From positions 1,860,001-1,924,000 of the forward strand of contig NZ_CP113929.1 of assembly GCF_029392075.1 (NCBI RefSeq): a DNA stretch of 64,000 nt, in the 5' to 3' direction. The stretch's first letter is position 1, and every line of letters begins with the position of its first letter. A program made the position numbers and the translations under genes. The notes below the pieces were generated by a model. It made no database searches, had not been told where the DNA came from, and worked only from the letters and a program-made list of their open reading frames with translations. Below, one piece after another: positions 25,887 to 34,780 of this stretch. The stretch is from Bifidobacterium sp. ESL0704 (GTDB lineage Bacteria > Actinomycetota > Actinomycetes > Actinomycetales > Bifidobacteriaceae).

Positions 25887-26972
25887 TTACCGGTCAGACA
25901 AAAAGTCCGAATCTACCGATTGATTGTCAGAATATTGAGAATTAGTCGGAATCGGCTTTAAAGCAAGCTGGTGTTTACGACAATATGCGCGAGGTTCCCC
26001 ATCTTGTGTTTTAAAAGTCGTCAAAAGTGGATAGGAATCTTCCGGACATTGCAATAATAGGCGATTGCCCCTTCCCTCTAGAATCCGACTAGCCAGCACT
26101 TCTCCTTTTTCGCAATTCGTAATCTTCTGTTTTTGAACATTGATTGTCAATTTGCACCCACAATTAATACATACTCTCTTTACTTCTTTTTTCGTATGGT
26201 TTCGCCTACCGCTGATGGTGATTAATTGATGACATCCTTGGCATCGCACAGGGAAAGATTCAGACATGGTATCATTCCTTTCTTCCCGTGAATAGCTTAT
26301 CGCATCTGCCGCGAATTTGCTGTCTCTAGTATTCTCATGCTCAAGCTGTTTAACTGCCATTTTATTGACCCTGTTCCTCATTGCTGATGGGTCTTTGGCT
26401 ACGCGAATTTTAATGCCATAGTTTTCGTTTCGGTGTAGGTTGAGTATACATCCGCAGTTAGTGCATGTAACACGAATCGTTGATCCTGCGTCAGCAGGAA
26501 TACTTACATTAAGTTTCTCCTTGCAATACGGACACTGAAGCTCTTCGCTCTTTGCTTTTTGGATACCTACTTCCTTGTGTTTAGTCGAAGGACCGTCCAG
26601 CGAAGCAGCTGATTGATCCTCAACGATTCTTGCACGCTTGCCCTTATAAGAAAATTCGCCCTTGGAATCAGCGTATGGACGCCTTCTGGATGTCCTGATA
26701 ACGTGTATGTCACGTTTCGCGTTGTCGATAATTGAGGTCTTGGACTCGTTGACTTGTTCTACAAGATATCTTTTGCTACCGGTCATGGAATCAAGGATTT
26801 CATTTATACTCCGGAGCTGAGCATAGATAGAGTCTAGTCTGTCAAGAACCTCATTGTTATAATGCTCGTCTTTTTCTTTATATGCGTCTGTTTGATTTTT
26901 CGAGACCTTTGAATAGTCATCATATGAATCGTTTGATGAATTTGCATTCGAGAGAGTCTTAAGAGGAATCAT
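25887..26972 (-). CDS. Multi-zinc-ribbon protein with N-terminal coiled coil
   Basis: 361 residues. Residues ~25-90 are charged and helical (EVLDRLDSIYAQLRSINEIL), a likely coiled coil. Zinc ribbon 1 has C147-PY-C150 and C170-TN-C173; ribbon 2 has C244-QG-C247 and C268-IN-C271. Each pair is followed by the same GCxLx(I/L) ending, so the two look duplicated. A degenerate third ribbon has C309 and C331 only. The linkers are basic. No enzyme motif is seen; such ribbons bind nucleic acid or protein. It is upstream of, and in the same direction as, the STAND-like NTPase, and shares its AT-rich codon use. GAAGG stands 5 nt before the ATG at 26972; an ATG 11 codons upstream is less likely. Confidence 0.65.
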   Translation of the reverse strand: MIPLKTLSNANSSNDSYDDYSKVSKNQTDAYKEKDEHYNNEVLDRLDSIYAQLRSINEILDSMTGSKRYLVEQVNESKTSIIDNAKRDIHVIRTSRRRPYADSKGEFSYKGKRARIVEDQSAASLDGPSTKHKEVGIQKAKSEELQCPYCKEKLNVSIPADAGSTIRVTCTNCGCILNLHRNENYGIKIRVAKDPSAMRNRVNKMAVKQLEHENTRDSKFAADAISYSREERNDTMSESFPVRCQGCHQLITISGRRNHTKKEVKRVCINCGCKLTINVQKQKITNCEKGEVLASRILEGRGNRLLLQCPEDSYPLLTTFKTQDGEPRAYCRKHQLALKPIPTNSQYSDNQSVDSDFLSDR

Positions 26973-27088
26973 AGCTACCTTCTTTGTAGAAATAACATAT
27001 TGCACCTAAAAACAAAGCCGATAAGTTCAACTTATATACGAACAATGTATATCTACCAGCTTTAATTGTGTATGTTATTTATAACCCT

Positions 27089-27258
27089 CTATAAAAGGTA
27101 TTGTAGAGCGTGTTGAATTAAGCCGAAATAGGTGGTGCTCATAGTGCGGTAATTCCAGAAATCGGTCGAGCCGAATGCGATACCGCGCAAGCGCTTGATC
27201 CTACCGTTGACGCCCTCGGTGGACCGGTTATTGGAATAAAGCCGGTCGGACCTTGATA
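27089..27258 (-). pseudogene. ISL3-type transposase C-terminal remnant
   Basis: The last ~55 codons read RLYSNNRSTEGVNGRIKRLR and GIAFGSTDFWNYRT, matching the ISL3 transposase C-terminus (SNG-TEGxNxxIKxxKRxAFG-F-NFR). Upstream sequence in this frame has no transposase features, so only the end of the gene remains. Confidence 0.7.
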
Positions 27259-27499
27259 CACGCACCAGAACACACACGACGCGTACAACAAGATTGAGCC
27301 GTCTGCCTACCACAAGCATGCTGTTCACATGGCACGACCCATAGACCACCAAGGATGAGCCGGTGGCATAGGACACGAATACATCCAGTGCGACGCCAAT
27401 GATCCGATTAAAGCGTTACAACGGCCTCTCGTCCGAACACACCATGACTGTTTGAGAATAAAACCTGCACATATGTACCGAGGCTTCCAAACCCGAGCT

Positions 27500-27850
27500 C
27501 CTGGCGGAAGCCCGGTGCCCCGCGACACCGACCGCCTCGAAGGCCAACATCAACTCACTCATCAAGCGCATGCCCGACGACCACCGCGGCATGCCCGCAT
27601 CCACATGACGCGCGCGTGCGAATAGAAATACCACATACGCAGCCCGCACCACGACACCGAGGCCCTGCTCAACACCTGCCTCGAAAACCGGAACGAGCAC
27701 GGGAAACGGCGGAAGGAGAAGAAAAGACTGAAGGCATCCGCCACCGGCGACGAGCCCAGCTTCGACAAGGCCTCCATTCCAACTGCCCGATCCCAGCGAC
27801 CCAGCTGTGAACGCCTACGAATCAGGCTTCAGCATCAGACGCGGATAGGC
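27500..27850 (+). pseudogene. IS256/IS1249-like transposase remnant with frameshifts
   Basis: Fragments in shifting frames join into one C-terminal transposase: DTDRLEG, then NINSLIKRM and DHRGMP, then MTRACE, a stop, RSPHHDTEALLNTCLENRNE, KRRKEKKRLKASATGDEPS, and finally DPAVNAYESGFSIRRG. The order RLEG-xINSLIKRMLxDHRGM fits IS1249-type (IS256 group) elements. At least three frame changes and one stop show that it is dead. No terminal inverted repeats were found. Confidence 0.55.
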
Positions 27851-27913
27851 CGGACAATCACCTAGACATAACCAAACTGACATATATCTCAAGTTTTCCC
27901 TCGGGCTTTGTGA

Positions 27914-27949
27914 GAAAACAAAAGGGCTTCAGTCCAAAACCTGAAGCCC
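27914..27949 (-). terminator. Intrinsic terminator of tRNA-Ser(UGA)
   Basis: GGGCTTCAG (27924-27932) and CTGAAGCCC (27941-27949) form a 9-bp stem with an 8-nt loop; on the minus strand it is followed by TTTTGTTTTC. It lies 9 bp after the tRNA 3' end. Confidence 0.9.
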
Positions 27950-27957
27950 TCGTAAAG

Positions 27958-28042
27958 CGGACAGGGCGAGATTCGAACTCGCGGAGGATTGCTCCTCAAC
28001 GGTTTTCAAGACCGTCTCTTTCGACCGCTCAGACACCTGTCC
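27958..28042 (-). tRNA. tRNA-Ser(UGA)
   Basis: Acceptor stem GGACAGG/CCTGTCC, discriminator G, long variable arm (GAGGAGcaaTCCTCC region), T arm GCGAGTTCGAATCTCGC, anticodon loop CTTGAAA with anticodon UGA. CCA is not encoded. It marks the right end of the AT-rich island, and tRNA 3' ends are common integration sites, but no second copy of the 3' end was seen at the left side. Confidence 0.95.
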
Positions 28043-28187
28043 ATGCTGCAGTTTGATTCTCGTCAAAACGCAACTTCGTCATTATATCAATACCCTATGC
28101 CATCTGGCGACACAACTCTAAATACATTGAAGTGCGCTTCGCGTAAGACTCTTCTGCCGATATGCCAATATCATATCGACTTGCGCA

Positions 28188-28286
28188 GGGTTTGTAGCCG
28201 GACCAAAAGCAAAAGCTACAAACCCATGTCTAACGGCCGCCTCATTGCGGGTTTGTAGCCAAATCGATCTTTTTGGCTACAAACCC
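28188..28286. repeat. Hairpin array A (2 units, 61-bp period)
   Basis: GGGTTTGTAGCC starts at 28188 and 28249. Each copy pairs with an inverse copy to form a 38-nt hairpin (28188-28225 with 11-bp arms; 28249-28286 with 12-bp arms). The linkers also share sequence after the right arm (ATGnnTAACG). It lies in the 411-bp gap between tRNA-Ser and serS. Nothing else is visible in that gap. Confidence 0.9.
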
Positions 28287-28453
28287 ATGAGTAACGTCCA
28301 TGAACCTGCCAGCAACGAGCACATCGAACACTGGCCACACCTTAGCGGCACGAAAGTGGAGGCGACATACGAAAAGCGCCATAGACAAGACACTGACTGT
28401 ACATTAGTGGCTTGTTTATGGCACTTCAGACGTTAACGAGCCAAGTCGCAAGC

Positions 28454-29740
28454 TCACGCCTCCCACTTGGTGGGCTCGATGACCTCGCGGCCGCCCATGT
28501 AGGGTCGCATGGCCTTCGGAATCTCGATGGATCCGTCCTTCTGCTGATGGTTCTCAAGGATGGCGACGAGCCAACGGGTGGTGGCCAGCGTGCCGTTGAG
28601 CGTGGCGACGGCGCGGGTGAAGCCGTCTTCGCAACGTTCGCGGATGTTCAGGCGACGGGCCTGATATTCGGTGCAGTTCGAGGTGGAGGTGAGCTCACGG
28701 TAACGGCCCTGGGTCGGCACCCAGGCCTCGTTGTCGAACTTGCGCGCGGCGGAGGAACCAAGATCGCCAGCGGCGGTATCGATGGTGCGATAGGGCACCT
28801 CGACCTTGGCCAACATCTGCTCTTCCATGCCGAGCAGCTGCTTGTGCATGGCGCGGGAGTCCTCCTGCTTGCAGTAGACGAACATCTCCACCTTGTCGAA
28901 CTGGTGGACGCGGATGATGCCGGAGGTATCCTTGCCCGCGGCCCCGGCCTCGCGGCGGTAGCAGCTCGACCAGCCGGTGTACTTCAACGGCCCGTCAGAC
29001 AAATCAAGGATCTCGTTTTCGTGCATGCCCGCGAGCGCCACTTCCGAGGTGCCCACCAGGTACTGGTCATCGGGTTCGCGCAGACGGTAGATCTCGTCTG
29101 CGTGCGAGTTCAGGAAGCCGGTTCCGGCCATGACCTCGGGACGCACCAGCGTCGGGGTGATGGCGAGCGTGAAGCCGTTCTCCTCAGCCTGGTCGACGGC
29201 CATGGTGAGCATCGCGATCTGCATACGGGCCACGGCGCCACGCAGGAAGTAGAAGCGCGATCCGGAGACCTTGACGCCACGACGCATATCGATGCCTGCC
29301 ACACCGACGCCGAGCGTCAGGTGGTCCTTGGGTTCGAAGCCCTCGGCCTTGAAGTCGCGCGGCGTGCCGACCTTCTTGACCACCACGTAATCATCCTCGC
29401 CGCCCTCGGGCGCTTCGGGCTCGACGATGTTGGAGAACTGCCACATGGCCTTGGTGTAGGCCGCGGAGGCATCATCCGACGTCTTCTTGTATTGCGCGAC
29501 CTTGCCCGCCAAATCCTTGGTCTGTGCAATGAGTGCGGCCTTTTCGTCGCCAGCGGCCGAAGCGACCTTCTTGCCCATGGCCTTCTGGCTGGCACGCGCC
29601 TCTTCGTACGATTTCAGTGCGGCGCGACGGATTTCGTCCTGCTTCAAAACCTCGTCGACGAGTTCGACGGATTCTCCGCGCTTGCGCTGGGAATCGCGCA
29701 CGACGTCGGGATGTTCACGAATAAATTGGATATCTAGCAT
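28454..29740 (-). CDS. serS: Seryl-tRNA synthetase
   Basis: A 428-residue class II synthetase that charges tRNA-Ser. The N-terminal coiled-coil arm (residues ~28-100: KRGESVELVDEVLKQDEIRR onwards) binds the long variable arm of tRNA-Ser. The catalytic core carries motif 2 (YTGWSSCYRREAGAAGKDTSGIIRVHQFDKVEMFVYC) and motif 3 (NGTLATTRWLVAILENHQ). The start at 29740 (MLDIQFIREHPDVV) matches the family; TAGGCT stands 7 nt upstream, so the transcript may be leaderless. It lies close to the tRNA-Ser gene. Confidence 0.96.
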   Translation of the reverse strand: MLDIQFIREHPDVVRDSQRKRGESVELVDEVLKQDEIRRAALKSYEEARASQKAMGKKVASAAGDEKAALIAQTKDLAGKVAQYKKTSDDASAAYTKAMWQFSNIVEPEAPEGGEDDYVVVKKVGTPRDFKAEGFEPKDHLTLGVGVAGIDMRRGVKVSGSRFYFLRGAVARMQIAMLTMAVDQAEENGFTLAITPTLVRPEVMAGTGFLNSHADEIYRLREPDDQYLVGTSEVALAGMHENEILDLSDGPLKYTGWSSCYRREAGAAGKDTSGIIRVHQFDKVEMFVYCKQEDSRAMHKQLLGMEEQMLAKVEVPYRTIDTAAGDLGSSAARKFDNEAWVPTQGRYRELTSTSNCTEYQARRLNIRERCEDGFTRAVATLNGTLATTRWLVAILENHQQKDGSIEIPKAMRPYMGGREVIEPTKWEA

Positions 29741-29913
29741 ATCCTCAAGCCTACTTCCGTAAAAGGACACCTACGGGCGGATCGCGGCCCGTCTATAAGC
29801 GCCGGTATTGATGTTTTTATTTATTGAAATTACCTCTATCGATTATCGCCCGATCACTGCCTTTGTTTTGGGATCAAAGTCGGAGCAAGACAAAGAACAA
29901 TCAGACAATCGAC

Positions 29914-31281
29914 TTATAGGAACAGCCCAACGATGTTGTAGAGAATCGCGCTGACCGCAATGACGCCGACGACCACGATGAACACGTTGCTGATCTTGCG
30001 GGAGTACTGCCTGAGCGCCGGCACCTTGTGTACGCCGTACATCGGCAGCAACAGAAGGATGAAGGCGATCAGCGGACCGGCCATGGTCTCGATCATACCG
30101 ATGGCCGAGGGGTTGGCCCAGGCCACGAACCAGCAGGCGAAGAACATCAAAACGCTGACGATGACGTTGAGCTTTTTGCGCTCGACCACCACACCTTTGG
30201 CGTGCGCGACCTTGCGGATGATGCCGCCAAGCCCTTCCTCAACGCCCAGATAATGGCCGAGGAACGCCTTGAAGATGCAGACGAACGCGGTAATCGAGGC
30301 AATCCACGAGATGGCCGGGGTGCCCAGCATATTGGCGAGATAGCTCAAAATGGAGACGTTCTGCGCCTTGGCCTGCGCCAAATCGCCGGGGGTGAGCGCC
30401 AGATCGCTGCTTAAGACGAAGAAGAGCACGACAGTGACCATCATGGGCTCCCCGACCTTCAAAATCCTGCCGATCTTGTCGTCGGAATATTTGCCGTACC
30501 GTCTGCGCACGTTGACGGAGAAGGACGAGACGATGGCGGAATGATCGAAGGTCAGCACGATAACGGGGACAAGCAGCCACAGATCAAGCAGAAGGGTGCC
30601 GAAATCAAAACTGCCGGCGGCGTTACGCGGGATACTGGTCAGCATGGAAGGGTTCCAGCGAGGGATGAGGTAGAGCGCGAAAATCACCAGCACGGCGATG
30701 ACCGGCCAGGTCAGCCAGCTCATCACACGGGTCACGGCGCGGGTGCCGCAGGCCACGATGAGAATCAAAACCGCGACGAGCACGAGGGAAAGCAGCCAGC
30801 GCGGCGGGGCGGGCACATGCAGCTGGTTGACGATGAAGCTTTCGGCCGTATTGGTGATGGAGACCGAATACATCAGCAGGATGACCAGCACCTCGACGAA
30901 GTAGATGACGGTGAAGACCATGCCGAAACCGAAGCCGAAATGCTGCTCGACCACGTCGGTGATGTCGTCATCGGGGTTACGGGCCGAAAGCACGAACCGG
31001 CACATCGCCCGGTGTGCGAAATAGGCCAGCGGATAGGCCATCAGCAGCATGAGCACGATGCCGACCACGCCCGCCCCACCGGCGTCGATCGGCAGAAACA
31101 GGACGCCGGCACCAATGGCGGTGCCGAAAAGACTCAGCATCCAACGCACGTCCTGGCCGTGCCATTTGAGTGCAGAGGCCCTGTCGGCCTTATCATCCTT
31201 GTTCGTTGTCCACTCTTTTCCGGCTGCATCGACTTGCGCGCTATCCGTCTGTTTTTGTGGTTGCCCTTCTTCACTCGTCAT
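29914..31281 (-). CDS. Serine/aromatic amino-acid permease (HAAAP family)
   Basis: A 455-residue transporter with a ~45-residue polar N-terminus and 11 membrane segments, beginning WMLSLFGTAIGAGVLFLPIDAGG, the hallmark first segment of the SdaC/TdcC group of proton or sodium symporters for serine, threonine or aromatic amino acids. Family position is clear, substrate is inferred (serine or threonine most likely given the SdaC-like IVNQLHVPAPPRWLLSL and YFVEVLVILLMYSVSITNT regions). GAGGGAAAG precedes the ATG at 31281. Confidence 0.85.
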   Translation of the reverse strand: MTSEEGQPQKQTDSAQVDAAGKEWTTNKDDKADRASALKWHGQDVRWMLSLFGTAIGAGVLFLPIDAGGAGVVGIVLMLLMAYPLAYFAHRAMCRFVLSARNPDDDITDVVEQHFGFGFGMVFTVIYFVEVLVILLMYSVSITNTAESFIVNQLHVPAPPRWLLSLVLVAVLILIVACGTRAVTRVMSWLTWPVIAVLVIFALYLIPRWNPSMLTSIPRNAAGSFDFGTLLLDLWLLVPVIVLTFDHSAIVSSFSVNVRRRYGKYSDDKIGRILKVGEPMMVTVVLFFVLSSDLALTPGDLAQAKAQNVSILSYLANMLGTPAISWIASITAFVCIFKAFLGHYLGVEEGLGGIIRKVAHAKGVVVERKKLNVIVSVLMFFACWFVAWANPSAIGMIETMAGPLIAFILLLLPMYGVHKVPALRQYSRKISNVFIVVVGVIAVSAILYNIVGLFL

Positions 31282-31832
31282 GAATCCACTTTCCCTCATG
31301 TTTTGTCGGAATTTTTAAAACCGCTTCGAATGGGTCACCGCCCTTTGCGAAGCAAAACACCACACGTTACGGGCAGATCATGCCGTTTCGATAATGCAAT
31401 ATTTGAATTTTGCGAAACCTGATAAATCAATCCGAAATATCGCTGCAAACGACGGTCGACGACGAATACGATCGACGAATCGAAGCGAGAATGCTGGTAT
31501 TCAGGGCAATCAAGGAGCGGCACACGGCATTGGCCATGACGCCTGTTTCCATTCCTTTATCCAGCATGTTTCCCAAGTATATTGAAGCCGGTCCGCGGCC
31601 GATCACCCGATGACAAATAATGAGACGGCATTGTTTCGTTTATGTTTCCTCGCGGCGCATCCGTTCTGCCGCCTCGGCGCCGGAATGCCGTCGTGTCTCC
31701 GTGCCGGCAGCCAACAACCAATCATCCCGATCGAACACCAACCGAAGCAAGCCACGACGGGCCAACGTGCAGGCTTCGTTCATCTTTTTCAACCGCAGGC
31801 GCAACGTCAATGTATTGCGACACAATAGGACC
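31282..31832. other. 551-bp divergent gap, nothing recognised
   Basis: The gap separates the permease (minus) from the lipid kinase (plus). Short open frames here show no ribosome-binding sites, no recognisable products and the base composition of non-coding DNA. CACAAT at 31821-31826, 6 nt before the lipid kinase ATG, is a likely -10 element for a leaderless transcript. Confidence 0.5.
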
Positions 31833-32936
31833 ATGTCTCGAACTGTGCTTTTCATCGTCATCGCCGTGGTTGCGGTATGCGTTCTCACCGTTGCCGCCGC
31901 GCTGGCATGGCGCTCCTGGTGGCGCTGGCGAAGGGTACAGAGATTCAATAAACGCGACGATGACCAGGTCCGTTACGCCTTCATCATCAATCCCTCGAAA
32001 CCCCAGGCCGCACGCTCACGCCTGCACATCGAGGAATTCTGCAAAGACCACAACATCACCGAGATCGAATTCATCGAAACGACGCTTCAACGCGACGGAC
32101 GAGTTTGCGCGTTGGAGGCGCTTGAACACGGCGCCGACGTCCTGGTGGCGGTGGGCGGCGACGGCACCGTGCGCACCGTCGCGAGCGCCATAAGCGGTAC
32201 GGGGCACACCTTGGGCATCATCCCCATCGGCACCGGCAACCTCTTCGCACGCAACATGGGCATCCCGGTCGACGACATCAACGCGGCCCTGGCCATCGCT
32301 ACTTCGCACGGCGAGCGGATGGTCGACATGGGACGTATGGCGCTGCTCGACAGGCCCGACGAGGACCACGCCCACGCATTCCTCATCATCGCGGGCATCG
32401 GTTTCGACGCCGATATGATCAGCGACACCGATCCGGAACTGAAGAAAAGCATCAGCTGGCTCGCCTATTTCTCCGGCGGCATGAAGCACCTGTTCGCTCC
32501 GAAATACCGCGGTGCCGTCGCCGTTACCAGCGCCGACGGCAGCTCACACACCATCGGCGAGTTGCATTTCCGCACGTTCATGGCCGGCAATTGCGGGCAG
32601 ATCCCTGTATTCTCGCTGATGCCGGACGCCTCGTTCGACGATGGCCTGCTCGATTTCGAAGTCATCGACACTTCAGGCGGTCTTCTCGGATGGATGAACC
32701 TCTTCGGCGACGTGATGCACCAGACCATCACCGGACGGGCACAGCAAAGCCCGCTTTCCACCAATTCGACCATGGAACAGATCCAAGGGGTCAAGGCAGA
32801 AATCAAGCTCGAAAAGCCCGCGCTGGCGCAAGTCGACGGCGATATGCTCGGTGCGACCAGCCATATCCGTTTCAGCGTTGAGCCCAAGTCGCTGCGCGTA
32901 CGCGTTCCGGCCAAGGCCGAGCTTGAGGAAATTTGA
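31833..32936 (+). CDS. Diacylglycerol/lipid kinase family protein
   Basis: A 367-residue protein. An N-terminal membrane anchor (residues 5-26) is followed by the DAGK catalytic domain: FIINPSKPQAARS, the nucleotide-binding GGDGTVRTVASAI, and IPIGTGNLFARNMGI. The second domain shows the YegS/DgkB fold signatures (IIAGIGFDADMI, SYFSGGMKHL-like region, DDGLLDFEVI, VDGDMLG). It phosphorylates a lipid at the membrane, probably diacylglycerol or a related glycolipid precursor. The start is supported by CACAAT 6 nt upstream and by the lack of any ribosome-binding site. Confidence 0.9.
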   Translation: MSRTVLFIVIAVVAVCVLTVAAALAWRSWWRWRRVQRFNKRDDDQVRYAFIINPSKPQAARSRLHIEEFCKDHNITEIEFIETTLQRDGRVCALEALEHGADVLVAVGGDGTVRTVASAISGTGHTLGIIPIGTGNLFARNMGIPVDDINAALAIATSHGERMVDMGRMALLDRPDEDHAHAFLIIAGIGFDADMISDTDPELKKSISWLAYFSGGMKHLFAPKYRGAVAVTSADGSSHTIGELHFRTFMAGNCGQIPVFSLMPDASFDDGLLDFEVIDTSGGLLGWMNLFGDVMHQTITGRAQQSPLSTNSTMEQIQGVKAEIKLEKPALAQVDGDMLGATSHIRFSVEPKSLRVRVPAKAELEEI

Positions 32937-33010
32937 CAGGTTGTTTCCGCACGGCAACCGATCTCGCCTTCTTTCAATCTCGACTAGACCGGCCGGCGCA
33001 CACTTGCATG

Positions 33011-33212
33011 TGCCAATTCCCACTCAATGGCCGCAAGATTTTGACAAGCAACAACACCAACTGTACTAACTGTCAATTTCCGAGCAATGTTCACCGGATG
33101 GTGACAGTTAGCGTTGCCTCCTGTCAAAATCTCAGCACTATTGCACGAATGCTTACGTGAAGCGTCCCTCAGTGTCAACATTTGTGCAATATTCTGCGAA
33201 TCGTGACAGTTA
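33011..33212. repeat. Hairpin array B (4 degenerate units)
   Basis: TGYCAA starts at 33011, 33071, 33122 and 33173 (60, 51, 51 bp apart), each followed ~30 nt later by TGACA-like sequence. The best hairpin is CTAACTGTCA (33066-33075) with its exact inverse (33102-33111). Units 3 and 4 share GCA-nTATTnnnCGAAT. It fills the gap between the convergent lipid kinase and DUF421 genes (32937-33281). Confidence 0.7.
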
Positions 33213-33281
33213 CACCGCCCTCGTCGCCCGATAACGTTGTATCCGTGCTATCGCCATACCAACGCAACGAACGGGAACCTA

Positions 33282-33917
33282 CTACTTCGCGTAACCGGTC
33301 AGTTCCAGCTTCCTGGAGACGTACTCGCCGATATACACGCCGTTGGTGCCGTCGTAGCCCTGCTTTTTGACCTCGTTTTCGAGCCAGTCCTTGTCGTGGC
33401 CGATGGCTTCCAGCACGTCCGTGTCGACCTGCCCGTCGACGATCAGCGGCAGTCGCAGCGTCTCGTCGCCATAGCAGATGACCGTCAGCTGGCCGTTCTG
33501 CTCGAAGTAGGCTTTCAGCACCTTGGAGATCTCGTAGACACCCTGCGCGCGCAGCTTGAGCATCAGGTCGCTGGCCGAAACGCCCTTGCGCATGCACGTG
33601 GCGACGTCGACCTTGCCGTGCGAGATGAGCATAACCGGGCTGCCGTCGATGAGCTTCTTGATCGGTCGGCTGTTCTCCTTGCCGAACTTGATGAGCATAC
33701 ACAGCAGCATCCACGTGATCAGCACGAAGACGAACTGAAGCACGGTGATCTGCTCGTTGTAGATCACGCCGCCGATGATGGCGCCGAGCACGTAGTTCTG
33801 GATCTGGTCCATGGCGCTGGTGGGTGCGAGGTTGGACTTGCCGAAAAGATTGATGTGGACGATCAGAAAGGCGATGCCCACGACGAGTTTGACGATGAGT
33901 GTGGTGCTAATGAGCAT
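33282..33917 (-). CDS. DUF421 (YetF-like) membrane protein
   Basis: A 211-residue protein: three membrane segments in residues 1-85 (LISTTLIVKLVVGIAFLIVHI; NYVLGAIIGGVIYN; FVFVLITWMLLCMLI) and a cytoplasmic DUF421 domain (RPIKKLIDGSPVMLISHGKV ... LMLKLRAQGVYEISKVLKAYFEQNGQLTV), as in Bacillus YetF. The upstream gene encodes a DUF3290 protein, the usual partner in Firmicutes and bifidobacteria. AGGAG stands 5 nt before the ATG. Role unknown; membrane-stress links have been proposed for YetF-type proteins. Confidence 0.88.
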   Translation of the reverse strand: MLISTTLIVKLVVGIAFLIVHINLFGKSNLAPTSAMDQIQNYVLGAIIGGVIYNEQITVLQFVFVLITWMLLCMLIKFGKENSRPIKKLIDGSPVMLISHGKVDVATCMRKGVSASDLMLKLRAQGVYEISKVLKAYFEQNGQLTVICYGDETLRLPLIVDGQVDTDVLEAIGHDKDWLENEVKKQGYDGTNGVYIGEYVSRKLELTGYAK

Positions 33918-34000
33918 GATGACTCCTTTTTCTGAAACAGACAATGAACGATAGGCTTGCCGTGCGCTAACGGCGCGATACTGCTGCTAAGTGGTCACAG

Positions 34001-34050
34001 CTGGTGCAAAGTGGTCATTTCACCCTCTCAAAATGACCACTTTGCACCAG
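34001..34050. repeat. Hairpin C: 20-bp perfect stem inside the DUF3290-DUF421 operon
   Basis: CTGGTGCAAAGTGGTCATTT (34001-34020) and its exact inverse (34031-34050) flank a 10-nt loop. Outer half copies AAGTGGTCA (33989-33997) and ACCACTTT (34056-34063) flank the stem in inverted orientation. It stands in the 171-bp gap between the two genes, so it should form in their shared mRNA. There is no U run. Confidence 0.95.
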
Positions 34051-34088
34051 TATCGACCACTTTGTGCCACAGCATGACGGATTTACGT

Positions 34089-34529
34089 TCACTTTTCTTC
34101 CTTGACGTCGGTGAGCATGTGGGTTTCGGTGAGTTTGTAAGCGGTATAGTCCGTGTTGAGGTTGACCGTATAGTACTTGTCGCCGATTTTGACGATGACG
34201 TCCTGGTTCAGGTATTTCGAATTGACCAGCACATCATCCTGCGAAACGTGCCGCTCCTTGGCGACGTGTGTCACAAAACTGACCATCTGCTCGCTTTTCG
34301 CGCTGGCCGTCTCGCTTTGCCGGAATTGCGTATAGCCGCTGCCGAGCACCAGCACCACCAGCAGCAACGCGATGATGCCCAAGTCGCGGTATTTCGTTTT
34401 GAGCCGGTGCCGCAGATACAACACGAAGAACGCGACCAGCGCCACGCACAACGCGATGATGACGACGAATCGGATGACCTGATTGATGCCGTGCTGGTTC
34501 TGCAGGTAATTGATACCGTAAAATGTCAT
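34089..34529 (-). CDS. DUF3290 family membrane protein
   Basis: A 146-residue protein with the DUF3290 layout: short N-terminus (MTFYGINYLQNQHGINQ), two membrane segments (VIRFVVIIALCVALVAFFVLYL; LGIIALLLVVLVLGSGYTQ), and an extracytoplasmic domain with VLVNSKYLNQDVIVKIGDKYYTVNLN. GAGGCG is 5 nt upstream of the ATG. It is the first gene of the DUF3290-DUF421 pair. Confidence 0.88.
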   Translation of the reverse strand: MTFYGINYLQNQHGINQVIRFVVIIALCVALVAFFVLYLRHRLKTKYRDLGIIALLLVVLVLGSGYTQFRQSETASAKSEQMVSFVTHVAKERHVSQDDVLVNSKYLNQDVIVKIGDKYYTVNLNTDYTAYKLTETHMLTDVKEEK

Positions 34530-34780
34530 GGAAACGCCTCAAACATAGGTTGATAGGTTATTTCTCCCGCTTCATCGTAGTGCGTCGCAATACGTAACGT
34601 CCCTTTTGGTGCTTACAGAAGAATTTATATGACATTTTCCAGCACGCTGACCGCTATAGGCACCAAATCGCCTAGCAATGACCCGCTCGTTTCGCTTCGC
34701 ATTTCCAATGGCACTTACTGCCAACCAATGCCCAAATGGCTACGCTATATGCCAATCCAAAGCGTCAATCCACAAATTGG

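Noticed and set aside
27914..28042. Complete insertion site duplicated at tRNA-Ser
   Set aside because: No second copy of the tRNA 3' end was found between 21.6 and 27.9 kb, so an att site cannot be claimed.
31410..31613. 67-residue frame in the permease/lipid kinase gap
   Set aside because: No ribosome-binding site, no recognisable composition, and different frames are equally open.
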